Of a stretch of DNA of 54,670 bases, positions 15,514 to 24,599 are shown piece after piece. This stretch comes from GCA-2746795 sp964643965 (lineage in GTDB: Bacteria > Chloroflexota > Anaerolineae > Promineifilales > Promineifilaceae). Where the stretch lies: the NCBI GenBank assembly GCA_964643965.1, contig CAZXVH010000020.1:1-54670 (forward strand), in the 5' to 3' direction. The notes beneath the pieces were generated by a model, which did not search any database, was not told the origin of the DNA, and worked only from the letters and a program-made list of their open reading frames with translations. Numbering within the stretch: the first letter of the stretch is position 1; every line of letters begins with the position of its first letter. The position numbers were made by a program, and so were the translations under genes.

Positions 15514-18500
15514 ATGACAAACTTGGCCGAGACCCAGCCCTTTACATTCAATGCTAAATCAGCGCTTAAGCGAACCGCTCCCCTTGTTTTGTGGTTCGTG
15601 GGCGGACTGGCTCTGAGCCGCATTTTGTATGAAGGCTTTTTTCCCAGCCTCTTGTGGCTGGGACGGCCGTTATTCGCCCTACCCTTCGCCATCATCATTT
15701 CAACTGCCGGCAGCCGCTTCTGGCGGCGACGCAACTTGCCTCTCAGCGCCCTGCTGCCATTGCTGCTCAACCTGCTTTATTTGTTCGATCCCACGATTGA
15801 TCTGGTCGCCTCCCGCTTTATTTTTTTTGCAGCCGTCTGGCTGGCGGCGCTGCTGCTGGCGCACACCCTGGCCCCACATGCCGCCTGGCGCTGGTTGGGC
15901 ATTCTCTTTGTGCTGGCGGCGCTGCTGCCCATTTACCTGCTGACCATGCCGGCAGCGGTAGGCCAGGCCGATACCTTTGAATTCCAGGTGGTGGTCCCCC
16001 AGTTGGGCATCGCCCACCCCACCGGCTACCCGCTGTATCTTTTGCTAGGCAAACTATTCACGCTACTACCGTTGGGCACAGTGGCCTGGCGCTTGAACGC
16101 TGCCACCATGCTTTATGGACTGGCGGCCGTCAGTTTGCTCTTTGTACTGGGGTACCGGCTGGGGGTGAAACCGGTAACGGCCGTTCTCGCTGCTACCCTC
16201 TTTGGCCTCATCCCCACCTTTTGGAGCCAGGCCATCGAAGCGGAAGTGTACAGCCTGCAAACGCTCATCGTGGTGGGCGCGTTTTTGCTCATGCGGGAGA
16301 GTGGCGGCTGGAGAGTAGGGTTAGTGGACGGTGGACAGGGGACAGTGAACAGTGAACAGTGGACGGTGAACAGTGGGCAGTTTACGGTGGACAGTGGACA
16401 GTGGACAGGGGACAGGAGGCGTTGGCTTTCGATTTCGTTAGCGTTTGTGCTAGGTTTAGGCATGACCAATCACCTCACCACCCTTTTTCTCCTACCCGCC
16501 GCCACGTTAACCTTGTTGTTTACCCATACCTTTACCCGCCAACAATCGGTACTCTCAAATCTCAAAACCTTCCTTACCCTGGCGCTCGCTTTCTGCCTGC
16601 CGCTGCTCCTCTACGCCTACCTGCCTCTACGCTGGCAGGCCATCCACCAGGAGCCAATGGGCGTCGCCCGCTTTTTAGACTGGGTGATCGGCGGCCGTTT
16701 TCAAGGCGCTTTACAATGGCGAGCCTGGCTAGACGACCTGACGCGCTACGAAGTAGTAGGCCGCATCATCCTCGCCAATTGGGGGTATGTCAACTTATTT
16801 GTAGCCCTGCTTGGCTTCTTTTTCACCTGGCGGCGCAGGTGGCGCTGGGCGCTCATTTTAACTGTCACCTGGCTGGGTTACATCTTTTACGCTCTCAACT
16901 ATTACGTGCCTGACCTGGATGTTTTCATCATCGGAGCGCAGGTGGTTGTCGCCTTGTGGTGGTTAGCTGGCGCCAACGCCATATTAGAGATTGGCGAACG
17001 CAGCCTGAGCTTGTCGAAGGTTGCGTTCGCCAATCTCCTCATTTTGCTGCTCCTCCTGCCCACCCTGCTCGGCGCCAGCCAAAACTGGAACCGCCTGGAT
17101 CAATCACGCGACGACGGCGGGCAGCCTTGGGGCGAGGGCGTGTTGGCGTTACCCCTGGCCGAAGGCGCTGCCATCCTCGCCGACAGCGAAAAAATTGCGC
17201 CACTCTACTATTTGCAGCAGGCGGAAGGAGTACGCCCTGATCTGGACATCATGGTGCTGCCGGATGAAGCCGCTTACCGCGCCGAACTGGACGGCCGTCT
17301 GGCTGCCGGGCAAACTGTGTACCTGGCCCGCTTTTTGCCGGGGTTGGCGGGCATTTATCATCTGCGTTCGCTGGGGCCGCTGGTAGAAGTGAGTCCAGAA
17401 GCCGTAACGACGCTACAGACCGTTTCGACAAGCTCAAGGCAGGCCGTTTCGACAAGCTCAAGGCAAGCCGTTTCCTCTCCCCTTCCCTTTGGCCCCATAC
17501 AACTGCTCGGCTACCAGCTTGACGCCGTTTCCCCTTTTGACGACACCCAAACGGCCGTTACCCTCTACTGGCAGGCAACTGAACCGGTGACACAGCCGCT
17601 CCATGTTTATTTGCGCCTGGGCGACGACATCAGCAGCGGCCAACATCCGGCCAACAACAGCTACCCCACTAATGCCTGGGAAGTTGGAGAAATCGTACCA
17701 GACTTTCACCAACTGCCGCGTCCCCGGCTGTTCACCCGAAAGGCGGCCATCATCGAAGTGGCCCTCGCCCCCCCTTTCACCCCTGTATCCAAGCTGGAAT
17801 GGCAGCCGGTGGCTTCGTTTTGGCCGTCAGAAGCGCCTGTCTCTGTCCCGGCAGCGACCACACTGCGCCACCAAATTGGGCAGATTATCCTGAACGGCGT
17901 GAATTTCCCCACACAAATTCGGCCACGGGCAGCGCTGCCTGTGCAGCTAACCGGTTGGGGTAAAGAATTAAATAAATTGAATATGCAGTTACGGCCGGCC
18001 GGAAAAGATTTTCCTGAGACGCCCTATTCATCTTATTTAAACCCCACCTGGCCGTCGCGAGAACGGCCGTTCTTCACCCTCTCCACGCTTTTAGACAGCA
18101 ATCAACCAGCCGGCAGGTACGAAATTGTGGCCTATGCCGCAGGCGGCTGCCACATGGGCCGCGAAGAATGTAATTACCCCGCTTCCTACTGCGGCTGGTT
18201 CAGTTTGAGACAGGAAGGCTGTGTTATTGGGGAGGTGGATATGCGCGGCGTGGCTTTGCCGGAAACGGCCGTTAACTTCAACGACCAGATCGCCCTCCTC
18301 AACATAGACATCGCCAACCAGCCACTCACCCCTGGCGGCAGCCTGCCATTAAGCCTGCACTGGCTGAGCCTCGCTCCTCTGGGTGACGATTACACCCTCT
18401 TCCTGCAAGTGGTGGACGCCAACGACCGTATCGTGGGGCAAATAGACGCCTGGCCGCTGCAAGGAACCCTGCCCACCAGCCAATGGCAGCCGGGCCAAAC

Positions 18501-18672
18501 CCTCACCGATCCCTACACCATCCCGCTGGACAACAACCTGCCACCCGGCGAATACCGTTTGCTCATCGGCTGGTATCTCCTGGCCGACCTGCGCCGCCTG
18601 CCCATTCTCAACGCCGACGGCCGGGCTATCGACGACAAACTCATCCTCCCCGGCTTCACCGTGTCCCACTAA
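15514..18672 (+). CDS. DUF2723 membrane protein (protein O-mannosyltransferase-like) with in-frame repeat insertions
   Basis: A 1052-residue protein with about 12 membrane segments in its first 500 residues and extracellular beta-rich domains after. The loop QADTFEFQVVVPQLGIAHPTGYPLY is split here but is the DUF2723 (TMEM260-like) hallmark with catalytic-type Asp/Glu residues, followed by GTVAWRLN. A lipid-linked sugar donor and protein or polymer acceptor are inferred. Three repeat insertions interrupt the frame without breaking it: heptamer repeats at 16324-16414 (Trp/Gln/Ser-rich, WTVNSGQ type), a fold-back at 16987-17037 (LSLSK), and a 24-bp tandem at 17421-17470 (AVSTSSRQ units). Weak ribosome site; start uncertain. 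Five exact AACGGCCGTT copies. Confidence 0.85.
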   Translation: MTNLAETQPFTFNAKSALKRTAPLVLWFVGGLALSRILYEGFFPSLLWLGRPLFALPFAIIISTAGSRFWRRRNLPLSALLPLLLNLLYLFDPTIDLVASRFIFFAAVWLAALLLAHTLAPHAAWRWLGILFVLAALLPIYLLTMPAAVGQADTFEFQVVVPQLGIAHPTGYPLYLLLGKLFTLLPLGTVAWRLNAATMLYGLAAVSLLFVLGYRLGVKPVTAVLAATLFGLIPTFWSQAIEAEVYSLQTLIVVGAFLLMRESGGWRVGLVDGGQGTVNSEQWTVNSGQFTVDSGQWTGDRRRWLSISLAFVLGLGMTNHLTTLFLLPAATLTLLFTHTFTRQQSVLSNLKTFLTLALAFCLPLLLYAYLPLRWQAIHQEPMGVARFLDWVIGGRFQGALQWRAWLDDLTRYEVVGRIILANWGYVNLFVALLGFFFTWRRRWRWALILTVTWLGYIFYALNYYVPDLDVFIIGAQVVVALWWLAGANAILEIGERSLSLSKVAFANLLILLLLLPTLLGASQNWNRLDQSRDDGGQPWGEGVLALPLAEGAAILADSEKIAPLYYLQQAEGVRPDLDIMVLPDEAAYRAELDGRLAAGQTVYLARFLPGLAGIYHLRSLGPLVEVSPEAVTTLQTVSTSSRQAVSTSSRQAVSSPLPFGPIQLLGYQLDAVSPFDDTQTAVTLYWQATEPVTQPLHVYLRLGDDISSGQHPANNSYPTNAWEVGEIVPDFHQLPRPRLFTRKAAIIEVALAPPFTPVSKLEWQPVASFWPSEAPVSVPAATTLRHQIGQIILNGVNFPTQIRPRAALPVQLTGWGKELNKLNMQLRPAGKDFPETPYSSYLNPTWPSRERPFFTLSTLLDSNQPAGRYEIVAYAAGGCHMGREECNYPASYCGWFSLRQEGCVIGEVDMRGVALPETAVNFNDQIALLNIDIANQPLTPGGSLPLSLHWLSLAPLGDDYTLFLQVVDANDRIVGQIDAWPLQGTLPTSQWQPGQTLTDPYTIPLDNNLPPGEYRLLIGWYLLADLRRLPILNADGRAIDDKLILPGFTVSH
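16324..16414. repeat. Heptanucleotide repeat array inside the DUF2723 gene
   Basis: Thirteen consecutive 7-bp units of the form GTGRACR (GTGGACA, GTGAACA, GTGGACG and close variants). It encodes a Val/Asn/Ser/Gln/Trp-rich insert between two membrane segments. The same heptamer occurs at 25741-25760, 34564-34605 and 43737-43754. Confidence 0.9.
16987..17037. repeat. Fold-back element with TTGTCGAAG core inside the DUF2723 gene
   Basis: GAGATTGGCGAACGCA (16987-17002) and its exact inverse TGCGTTCGCCAATCTC (17022-17037) flank GCCTGAGCTTGTCGAAGGT. The core is the common TTCGACAAGCTCAG repeat, and the host sequence next to it appears to have been copied in inverted orientation. It stays in frame, encoding GERSLSLSKVAFAN. 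Confidence 0.85.
17421..17470. repeat. 24-bp tandem repeat with TTCGACAAGCTCA core
   Basis: Two full 24-bp units CCGTTTCGACAAGCTCAAGG plus CAGG/CAAG, followed by the start of a third (CCGTTT). They encode AVSTSSRQ repeated in a linker between the membrane part and the first beta domain of the DUF2723 protein. Confidence 0.85.
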
Positions 18673-18690
18673 CATACACCACCTTACATC

Positions 18691-18737
18691 GGTCACTAAG
18701 CTCGTCGAAGCGCCACCCTGCTACCTTGCCACTTTAC
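18691..18737 (-). repeat. Dispersed repeat shared with 50271-50310
   Basis: GGTCACTAAGCTCGTCGAAG followed by CGCCACC and TTGCCACTTT matches the reverse complement of 50271-50310 except for a few substitutions and a short insertion. It lies between the DUF2723 gene and the foldase lipoprotein gene. Confidence 0.7.
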
Positions 18738-18867
18738 GCTATACTTACGCCCATGGGCAAAAAGTTGTGGCTGTTTTAGGCGAACCTTTCAGAATCTCTA
18801 TTTGCTGGCTCGACGCACCTGGGTATAATCCTCCTGGCAATTGAGTAAAACATTATGTCATTTTCCT

Positions 18868-19869
18868 ATGAATAAAATAATGCGACAAACGATTCCCATT
18901 GGCCTAATTTTCATCCTGATTTTCCTGGCAGCTTGCGGAGAAGACCCCGCCGACCCCCTGCCTACACAGGCTGCTGTGGCAGAAGCAAACAGGGGAGAAA
19001 CAGCGGTCGCGGAAGTCACCACGGTGGCGGAACCAGCCACCGCCACGGCCGTTCCCCCCACCGCCACGCCCACAGAGCCATTAGCCGCCACCATAAACGG
19101 CCGTCCTCTGACGCTCTCTGATTATGAAAGAGAAGTAGCCCGCTATGAGCAGGCGCAAGCCCAATTAGGCCAGCCCGTCGAAAACGATGAGTATAAAAAC
19201 CGCGTCCTGGAAGCGCTCATTGAAAGAGAATTGATCGCCCAGGCGGCCGAGGCAGCCGGCGTCAGCATGACGCCACAGCAAGTAGACGCACAAATGGCAG
19301 AACTTGAAACGGTTGCCGGCGGCGCAGAACCGTTCAACCAATGGCTGGCCCTAAACCAGTGGACTGCCGACAGTTTCCGCAGCGAGTTGGAAACGGAGAT
19401 GATCATCGGCCAAATGCGAGACCGCATCACGGCCGACGTGCCGTCTACCAGTGAGCAAATAAACGCTCGCTACATCCAGGTTGATGATGCGGAATTGGCG
19501 CAAACGCTGCATCAACGCGCTCTGGCCGGTGATGATTTTGCCTTCTTAGCCCAACAAAATTCGCTAGATCAGGTGACGGCGCCGCTGGGCGGCGAACTTG
19601 GCTTTTTTGCTCACGGCTCGCTGCTGGTGCCCGAGGTAGAGGAAGCCGCCTTTGCTTTACAGCAGCCGAACGAAATTAGCGAGGTCATCCCTGTCACCGA
19701 TGCCAACAGCGGCCATACTACCTACTATTTGGTGCAGTTGATTGAACGGGATATGGAACGGCCGTTAAGCGCAGATCAGCGTTACCGTTTATTACAACAA
19801 GCCTTCAACGCCTGGTTAGACGATCTGTGGCGGCAGGCTGCCATCGAACTTCTCATCGAAACCAAATAA
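18868..19869 (+). CDS. SurA/PrsA-like peptidyl-prolyl isomerase lipoprotein
   Basis: About 333 residues from the ATG at 18868 (a TTG nine codons upstream and an ATG four codons downstream are alternatives; none has a clear ribosome site). A lipoprotein signal ends in FLAACGED, then an Ala/Thr/Pro linker. The foldase part has a SurA-N-like helical region (TLSDYEREVARYEQ, VLEALIERELIAQAAEAAGVSMTPQQVDAQMAEL, shown in parts) and a parvulin-like domain (ARYIQVDD, FAFLAQQNS, GGELGFFAHGSLLVPEVEEAAFALQ, EVIPV). It probably helps exported proteins fold outside the membrane. Copies of the AACGGCCGTT motif are at 19757 and, imperfectly, in the linker. Confidence 0.85.
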   Translation: MNKIMRQTIPIGLIFILIFLAACGEDPADPLPTQAAVAEANRGETAVAEVTTVAEPATATAVPPTATPTEPLAATINGRPLTLSDYEREVARYEQAQAQLGQPVENDEYKNRVLEALIERELIAQAAEAAGVSMTPQQVDAQMAELETVAGGAEPFNQWLALNQWTADSFRSELETEMIIGQMRDRITADVPSTSEQINARYIQVDDAELAQTLHQRALAGDDFAFLAQQNSLDQVTAPLGGELGFFAHGSLLVPEVEEAAFALQQPNEISEVIPVTDANSGHTTYYLVQLIERDMERPLSADQRYRLLQQAFNAWLDDLWRQAAIELLIETK

Positions 19870-19888
19870 CTTTCAAAAAGAAAACCTA

Positions 19889-20707
19889 TTGAGTCAGAAA
19901 AAATCGAACCAGGGTTGTTTCAGCAGTTGTTTAAATGTGGTCACAGCCGCGTTGTTAATCTTTGCTGGTCTGGCGCTTGTAATGCTTGCTCTGTTGATCA
20001 TTTCCCCACGCCTTCGCCTCAGTTTAAGCGAGACAGGGAATCAGGTGAGGACACAAATTGCCGACTCCCTGGCCACAGCAACGCCATTGCCTACCGTGGC
20101 CAGCCTGGCCCTGGTTCCTACCGTACCCTCCGCCACAGCAACCGCGCTGCAAGCGACCTGGACGCCACAGCCGCCTCAAGCCACAGCCACCATCCGGCCC
20201 AGCAACACGCCGAAACCGACTAATACGCCTACGCCTATCCCCACCTTTCCTACTCGCACACCCACACCCACGATGACGCCCACCCCGTCTAACACGCCCA
20301 CCGAGACCCCGCCCGGCCCCAGCCCCACCGCCAGCGCCACCCGCTCCCAATACCCCTTCACTAAATCTGATACCAGCCCCTTTTATTTACGGGCAAACAG
20401 TGAGGGCTGTAACTGGATGGGCGTCGCCGGTGAAGTGCTGGATTTAAACCGCAATCCGGTGGCGCCAGATAGTTTTCGGGTGCATATATGGGGTAATGGT
20501 ATAGATGAACGGGTAGCCGCCGGCAGCGCTCTGGATTACAGCCCATCCGGTTGGGAACTGTTTTTATTTGAGACGCTGGTCATCCGAGATTACAATGTGC
20601 AATTAGAATCGGCGAATGGCACGGCCGTTTCTCAAGCATACCGCATTCAAACCCGCTCCAGTTGTAACCAAAACCTGGTGCGCGTCGATTTTGTACAAAA
20701 TCATTGA
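19889..20707 (+). CDS. Membrane-anchored Thr/Pro-rich protein with C-terminal beta domain
   Basis: A 272-residue protein starting at TTG (19889); no ATG fits before the membrane segment. One membrane helix (about residues 17-39) is followed by a long Thr/Pro linker (about 65-150, PTPTPTxTPTPS type) that would span a wall or sheath, and then an 110-residue domain with two Cys (SEGCNWMGVAGEVLDLN and TRSSCNQNLVRV) that could form a disulphide. I do not recognise a named family. It shares strand and spacing (19 bases) with the foldase gene. Its 3' end overlaps the convergent lipoprotein gene by 7 bases. Confidence 0.7.
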   Translation: MSQKKSNQGCFSSCLNVVTAALLIFAGLALVMLALLIISPRLRLSLSETGNQVRTQIADSLATATPLPTVASLALVPTVPSATATALQATWTPQPPQATATIRPSNTPKPTNTPTPIPTFPTRTPTPTMTPTPSNTPTETPPGPSPTASATRSQYPFTKSDTSPFYLRANSEGCNWMGVAGEVLDLNRNPVAPDSFRVHIWGNGIDERVAAGSALDYSPSGWELFLFETLVIRDYNVQLESANGTAVSQAYRIQTRSSCNQNLVRVDFVQNH

Positions 20708-22806
20708 CGGTTAAGCGTCAAGGCGTACTCCCCACCCTCATCAAAGAATTCAGTGACCACAATCCCCCATGTGCCGCTGGCGTCCAGGGTGGTGATCAAT
20801 GTTTCCGTATGTCCGGTGGCTTCTTCATCAATTTGATAACGAGAACGGCCGTTTGGCGCTAACAAGGTGAAAGCAAAATCACTTTCCAGAGAAATCGGAG
20901 CCAGTTCAATTTGGATGGTATCATTCTGAACCCCTTCAAAATAGTAGACCACCGTATGCTTCATCTCCAAAACGCCCGCCACCGACTGCCCAAACTGGAG
21001 GACGCCACGTGGCTCCGGCGTAGCCACCGGCATCGCCGACAAGCGAATCACATAATCCCCAGAAATCCCATTAAACTCGCGCACCAAAATGACATACTGA
21101 CCATCTCGGGGCAGCGCCAGACTTAATGTTTCCGTTTGCCCTTGCAAAAACTCATCCTGGGCAATCAGCCGGTTGAGGTCTTGATCTAACAGCCAGATAT
21201 CCAGGTCTAAAGAAGGCGCTAACGGTTCAACCGTTACCATCACGGCGTCGCCTGTTTTGCCTTCAAAAAACCAGGTGTGCGCTTCGTAGGCTTGCAATGA
21301 TTCTTGTTTGCTCTCCCCATACGTCAGGTCGCCGGCGTCATAAAAGTTAACAGTGTCTTCACCGCCTTCATCTAACGACAAGGTATAAGAACCGGCGTTA
21401 TTGCCAAAACTCGAGATAAAAATGGTGTATTGGCCGGTCACGGGCAGTTCAAAGCCAGTCAGCACTTCTGCATCACCACTAAAGCCCTCGTCCAAAGCGA
21501 CCAACTGGCTGCCATCCGGCCCAAAGAGGCTGAGGATGATGTCCAGGCGTTCATCCGGTTTTAGCACAATGCTGATCACAGCGCCGGCCGCACTGTTGAA
21601 GCGCCAATAATGACGGCCGTTTAAAGGCAATTGGCTCTCTACACCCTGACCAGCTTCAATATCGCCGCCACCGCTAAACAAAGGCTCCGCAGCTTGCGTA
21701 AGACGCAGTTGATAGCGGCCTCCAGCGCCAAAAAAATCGGCCACCTCTACCACATACACCCCTGGCTCATTCAGGTACAAATCGGCGGCCGTTTCAATAT
21801 CGCCAGCATAGCCGGTATCCACATTGGCTAGCATCTGTCCCCTGGGGTCTGTCAGGCTGAAGGTGAGGTCTAAATTGTCAGTTTCCGGCTCCAAAGTGAA
21901 GGAGGCGTAAACCGGCGTCGTCACGGAGAAAGTCCACACATCCTTCACGCCAGAATCTAAACGGCCGTTTACCGGCGCACCAGTCAGCTCTCCCACAGCC
22001 AACCGACGGCCGTCGCTCAAAGAGACGTTATGGTTTAATTCATACACCTCAATCGTTTGCACCATCTGCGTAAACAAGGGCAGATACCGCTCCCAATCCG
22101 GCAAGGTGGTGCTGAATAAAAACAAAGGCCACACCACCGGTCCTTGTTCTGCGCTCACTTCCGAGCGACCTAAAAGGTAAATGCGCGTTACCAAATTTTG
22201 CGCCTTGCCTTCCGCAAATAAGACAGGGCTGCCCAACACATCCACATAAGCGGCCGGCGTCTGGCCAATAGAAATAGATGTCACATCCCCCATCATCCGG
22301 TCGCCCGCCTGTAAATCCTGGAGCAGCGTTTCCAATGCAGCCGCCGGATTCGTATCAGGCAAAACCATATTGGCGATCAATCCCGCCATAAAAGCGCCCG
22401 TTTGAATATCTTTACCAGCCAACAGGGTGGCCCCTGTTCGCGGATTATTGGCGGCAAACAAACTGAGCAGCCCAACTGGACTATTGAGCGTGGTGGTATC
22501 CTGCGCAATTTCGGCGGAACCATCTGCCCAATCGGACGGAATGGCAACCTGCATACCATTGGTCTCATCGCCAATGATTTTCCAATTGTTTAATAAAAAG
22601 CTGGTAGGGGCTGGTGTTGGTTTAGGTGGAGGCGTCGGCGTGGGTTTGGGTTGATTGGTGACGGTAGGCTGCTGGCCAATAATGGTAGCGACAGAAGTCA
22701 CGGCCGGTTCCACAACCAGGTTCCCATTTTCGTTGGTGATAGGTTTACAGGCAACTGTGGTAATCAGAAAGCCAATAAACAAATACGACCAGCCTTTTTT
22801 CCGCAT
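20701..22806 (-). CDS. Lipoprotein with PsbP-like and four PPC-type domains
   Basis: From the ATG at 22806, with GAGGAG five bases before it, the protein has 701 residues. A longer frame through the N gap is an artefact of the repeat. The signal (MRKKGWSYLFIGFLITTVAC) ends in a lipobox-like TVAC, then a Pro/Thr linker, a PsbP-like domain (MQVAIPSDWADGSAEI onward), and four PPC-like beta-sandwiches, each ending in phrases such as GQYTIFISSFGNNAGSYTLSL. Domain order equals the lipoprotein at 4412-6418, so they are paralogues. Likely a surface protein; ligand unknown. Three exact AACGGCCGTT/near copies encode NGR or RP turns. Confidence 0.78.
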   Translation of the reverse strand: MRKKGWSYLFIGFLITTVACKPITNENGNLVVEPAVTSVATIIGQQPTVTNQPKPTPTPPPKPTPAPTSFLLNNWKIIGDETNGMQVAIPSDWADGSAEIAQDTTTLNSPVGLLSLFAANNPRTGATLLAGKDIQTGAFMAGLIANMVLPDTNPAAALETLLQDLQAGDRMMGDVTSISIGQTPAAYVDVLGSPVLFAEGKAQNLVTRIYLLGRSEVSAEQGPVVWPLFLFSTTLPDWERYLPLFTQMVQTIEVYELNHNVSLSDGRRLAVGELTGAPVNGRLDSGVKDVWTFSVTTPVYASFTLEPETDNLDLTFSLTDPRGQMLANVDTGYAGDIETAADLYLNEPGVYVVEVADFFGAGGRYQLRLTQAAEPLFSGGGDIEAGQGVESQLPLNGRHYWRFNSAAGAVISIVLKPDERLDIILSLFGPDGSQLVALDEGFSGDAEVLTGFELPVTGQYTIFISSFGNNAGSYTLSLDEGGEDTVNFYDAGDLTYGESKQESLQAYEAHTWFFEGKTGDAVMVTVEPLAPSLDLDIWLLDQDLNRLIAQDEFLQGQTETLSLALPRDGQYVILVREFNGISGDYVIRLSAMPVATPEPRGVLQFGQSVAGVLEMKHTVVYYFEGVQNDTIQIELAPISLESDFAFTLLAPNGRSRYQIDEEATGHTETLITTLDASGTWGIVVTEFFDEGGEYALTLNRQ

Positions 22807-22828
22807 CAATCTCCTCAGTTTGGGGCGC

Positions 22829-23093
22829 TGAGTGTGGCATACCTTCGTGCCACACATTCGCACGAGGGCGTGCGAACTCCTCATTTTTAGAAAGAGGGNN
22901 NNNNNNNNNNNNNNNNNNNNNNNNNNNNNNNNNNNNNNNNNNNNNNNNNNNNNNNNNNNNNNNNNNNNNNNNNNNNNNNNNNNNNNNNNNNNNNNNNNCG
23001 AACTCCTCATTTTTAGAAAGAGGGGGGTGAGTGTGGTATGCCCTCGTGTCACACATTCGCATGAGGGTGTGCGAACTCCTCATTTTTAGAAAG
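22829..23093. repeat. About 70-bp tandem repeat interrupted by a 100-N gap
   Basis: Copy one is 22829-22898 and the last copy 23028-23093; a partial copy (22999-23027) follows the gap. Units start TGAGTGTGG, contain CACACATTCGCA and GTGCGAACTCC, and end CTCATTTTTAGAAAG. The copies differ at a few positions. The 100 Ns (22899-22998) are a standard placeholder, so the true copy number is unknown. The array sits between the LCP gene and the PPC lipoprotein, where the lipoprotein's promoter would be. Confidence 0.85.
22899..22998. other. Assembly gap (100 N)
   Basis: One hundred Ns inside a tandem repeat. The gap is probably a repeat collapse, not missing genes, but its true length is not known. 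Confidence 0.95.
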
Positions 23094-23162
23094 TTACGGT
23101 ACTCGCTACTAAAAATTTAGCAAACTCGTCTATTGGCAGTCCCCCTTAAACGGGAACCCCAC

Positions 23163-24599
23163 CTATTGATCCGGCACAAGCCAATCACTGCCAATGATGA
23201 TGAGCATATCATAATCCCCGGCCGGTGTTTCACCAGTGCTCACATTCAAAGGGGGGACGCCCATCAGTTGGATGAGAAAGCGCCTCGTATTGAGATGATT
23301 ACCGTAATCAATGATTTGTGTCGTGCGGTAAGTGGCGGAATCGGCATTATCGACTTCAGTCACCTTAATGCCATTAGTCGTTAAAAAGAGTTCGGTCTCA
23401 CCGGCTAAACCAAACTCCGGGGTGCCATTATGCACAGCCACTCGCGCTTTTTCTTCAGCCATGAGCGCCGGTAAATTCTGAATTTCAGGGGTAGGCGGAA
23501 TGGGGACCGTAAAGAGTTTATTGCGCAGTTGGCGGATATAATCCCGGTTGGGTACCAATACCTGGCGGCCGTCGGGTGTGGTGGAGGGTTCCACATAATC
23601 GTAATCAATAACGGCCGTTTCAATACTCTCTCGGGGAATATCCTGCACCAACAAAGCCAGCTGCACCGCCTCCTCTAACGTCATATCCGTGCGTACATTA
23701 TTTTGCAGCGTTTGCCAGATGGCCGGCGACTTGGCCAGCAGCTGCGGGATCATATTCAGGCTCAACACCTTCTCCCGTACAGCCAAAACGACCTGCTGCT
23801 GCCGCTCAGCCCGATCCACATCGCCGCCCAGCGTGGCCCGGGTTCGGGCATATTTCAAAGCCATCTCCCCCCCAAGATGATGATCGCCTGCCTCAATTTC
23901 AAATGGGTCATAGCCATAACATCTATCCGGATAAGACTCATCCACTATGTCTTCCGTGACACTGATATCAATGCCCCCAATCTCGTTTACAACTTCGATA
24001 AAGGCATCAAAATTAACGGCCGCATAGTAATCAATTCGCACCCCCAGAAACGCTTCCACCGTTTCCACAGCCAACGCCGGGCCGCCGCCGGGATACTCAT
24101 ACGCTTCACCATAATAATGGGCCTGGTTGATTCTATCCACCTCAAAGCCGGGAATTTCCACCCACATATCACGGGGCAGCGACAAAACCCCGGCCGAAAG
24201 CCCCATGGGATCTACCGTCACCAGCATCATGCTGTCTGTATGCGTCGGTCCAGATTCGTCACAACGCTGATCGATGCCCAAGAGCAAAATCGTCACACGC
24301 TCCGTCCCAGACCAGGGCTGCAACGAATCTGCATTCAATTCAATGGGCTTAGGGTTGCTCACATTCTCAATTGAAGCAGGCGAATTGGGGGAATCTGGCG
24401 CAGCAGGTTGGGTTTCTTCCACCACAGAAAACTGCGGGTTTGTCACTTCCCAGGCAGAAGTCATCTCCCGAATGGTGCGGAACAACCAGATTGAACTACC
24501 CACTACCCCCACAAGCAATAAACCTGCCAGGAGCAATAACGCCCACAATGGCAGGCGTATTCCCGAACGGGTGCGACGATTAGAAGAACTCGAATTCAT
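23163..24599 (-). CDS. LytR-CpsA-Psr (LCP) family glycopolymer transferase with LytR_C domain
   Basis: A 478-residue protein from the ATG at 24599 (MNSSSSNRRTRSG), chosen because the basic stretch and single membrane helix (about residues 18-40) follow directly. The LCP domain (about 100-300) shows ILLLGIDQR, HTDSMMLVTVDP, VLSLPRDMWVEIPG, RINQAHYYGE and KYARTRATLGGDVDRAERQQQ, with the Arg and Asp residues that bind polyprenyl pyrophosphate. A LytR_C domain (VAVHNGTPEFGLAGETELFL) ends it. LCP enzymes attach anionic or capsular glycopolymers to the wall or proteins. It fits with the surrounding sugar-transferase genes. AACGGCCGTT at 23610. Confidence 0.92.
   Translation of the reverse strand: MNSSSSNRRTRSGIRLPLWALLLLAGLLLVGVVGSSIWLFRTIREMTSAWEVTNPQFSVVEETQPAAPDSPNSPASIENVSNPKPIELNADSLQPWSGTERVTILLLGIDQRCDESGPTHTDSMMLVTVDPMGLSAGVLSLPRDMWVEIPGFEVDRINQAHYYGEAYEYPGGGPALAVETVEAFLGVRIDYYAAVNFDAFIEVVNEIGGIDISVTEDIVDESYPDRCYGYDPFEIEAGDHHLGGEMALKYARTRATLGGDVDRAERQQQVVLAVREKVLSLNMIPQLLAKSPAIWQTLQNNVRTDMTLEEAVQLALLVQDIPRESIETAVIDYDYVEPSTTPDGRQVLVPNRDYIRQLRNKLFTVPIPPTPEIQNLPALMAEEKARVAVHNGTPEFGLAGETELFLTTNGIKVTEVDNADSATYRTTQIIDYGNHLNTRRFLIQLMGVPPLNVSTGETPAGDYDMLIIIGSDWLVPDQ

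Noticed and set aside
18868..19869. Foldase gene as a periplasmic SurA of a diderm cell
   Set aside because: The lipobox and linker fit a PrsA-like anchored foldase better; no outer-membrane assembly gene is present.
20176..20361. Gly/Val-rich minus-strand frames opposite Thr/Pro-rich genes (also near 44193-44459)
   Set aside because: They are the complement of Thr/Pro codon runs, with no ribosome site or family match.
22807..23052. N-terminal extension of the PPC lipoprotein through the N gap
   Set aside because: It is repeat DNA plus Ns. The ATG at 22806 has a ribosome site and a lipoprotein signal.
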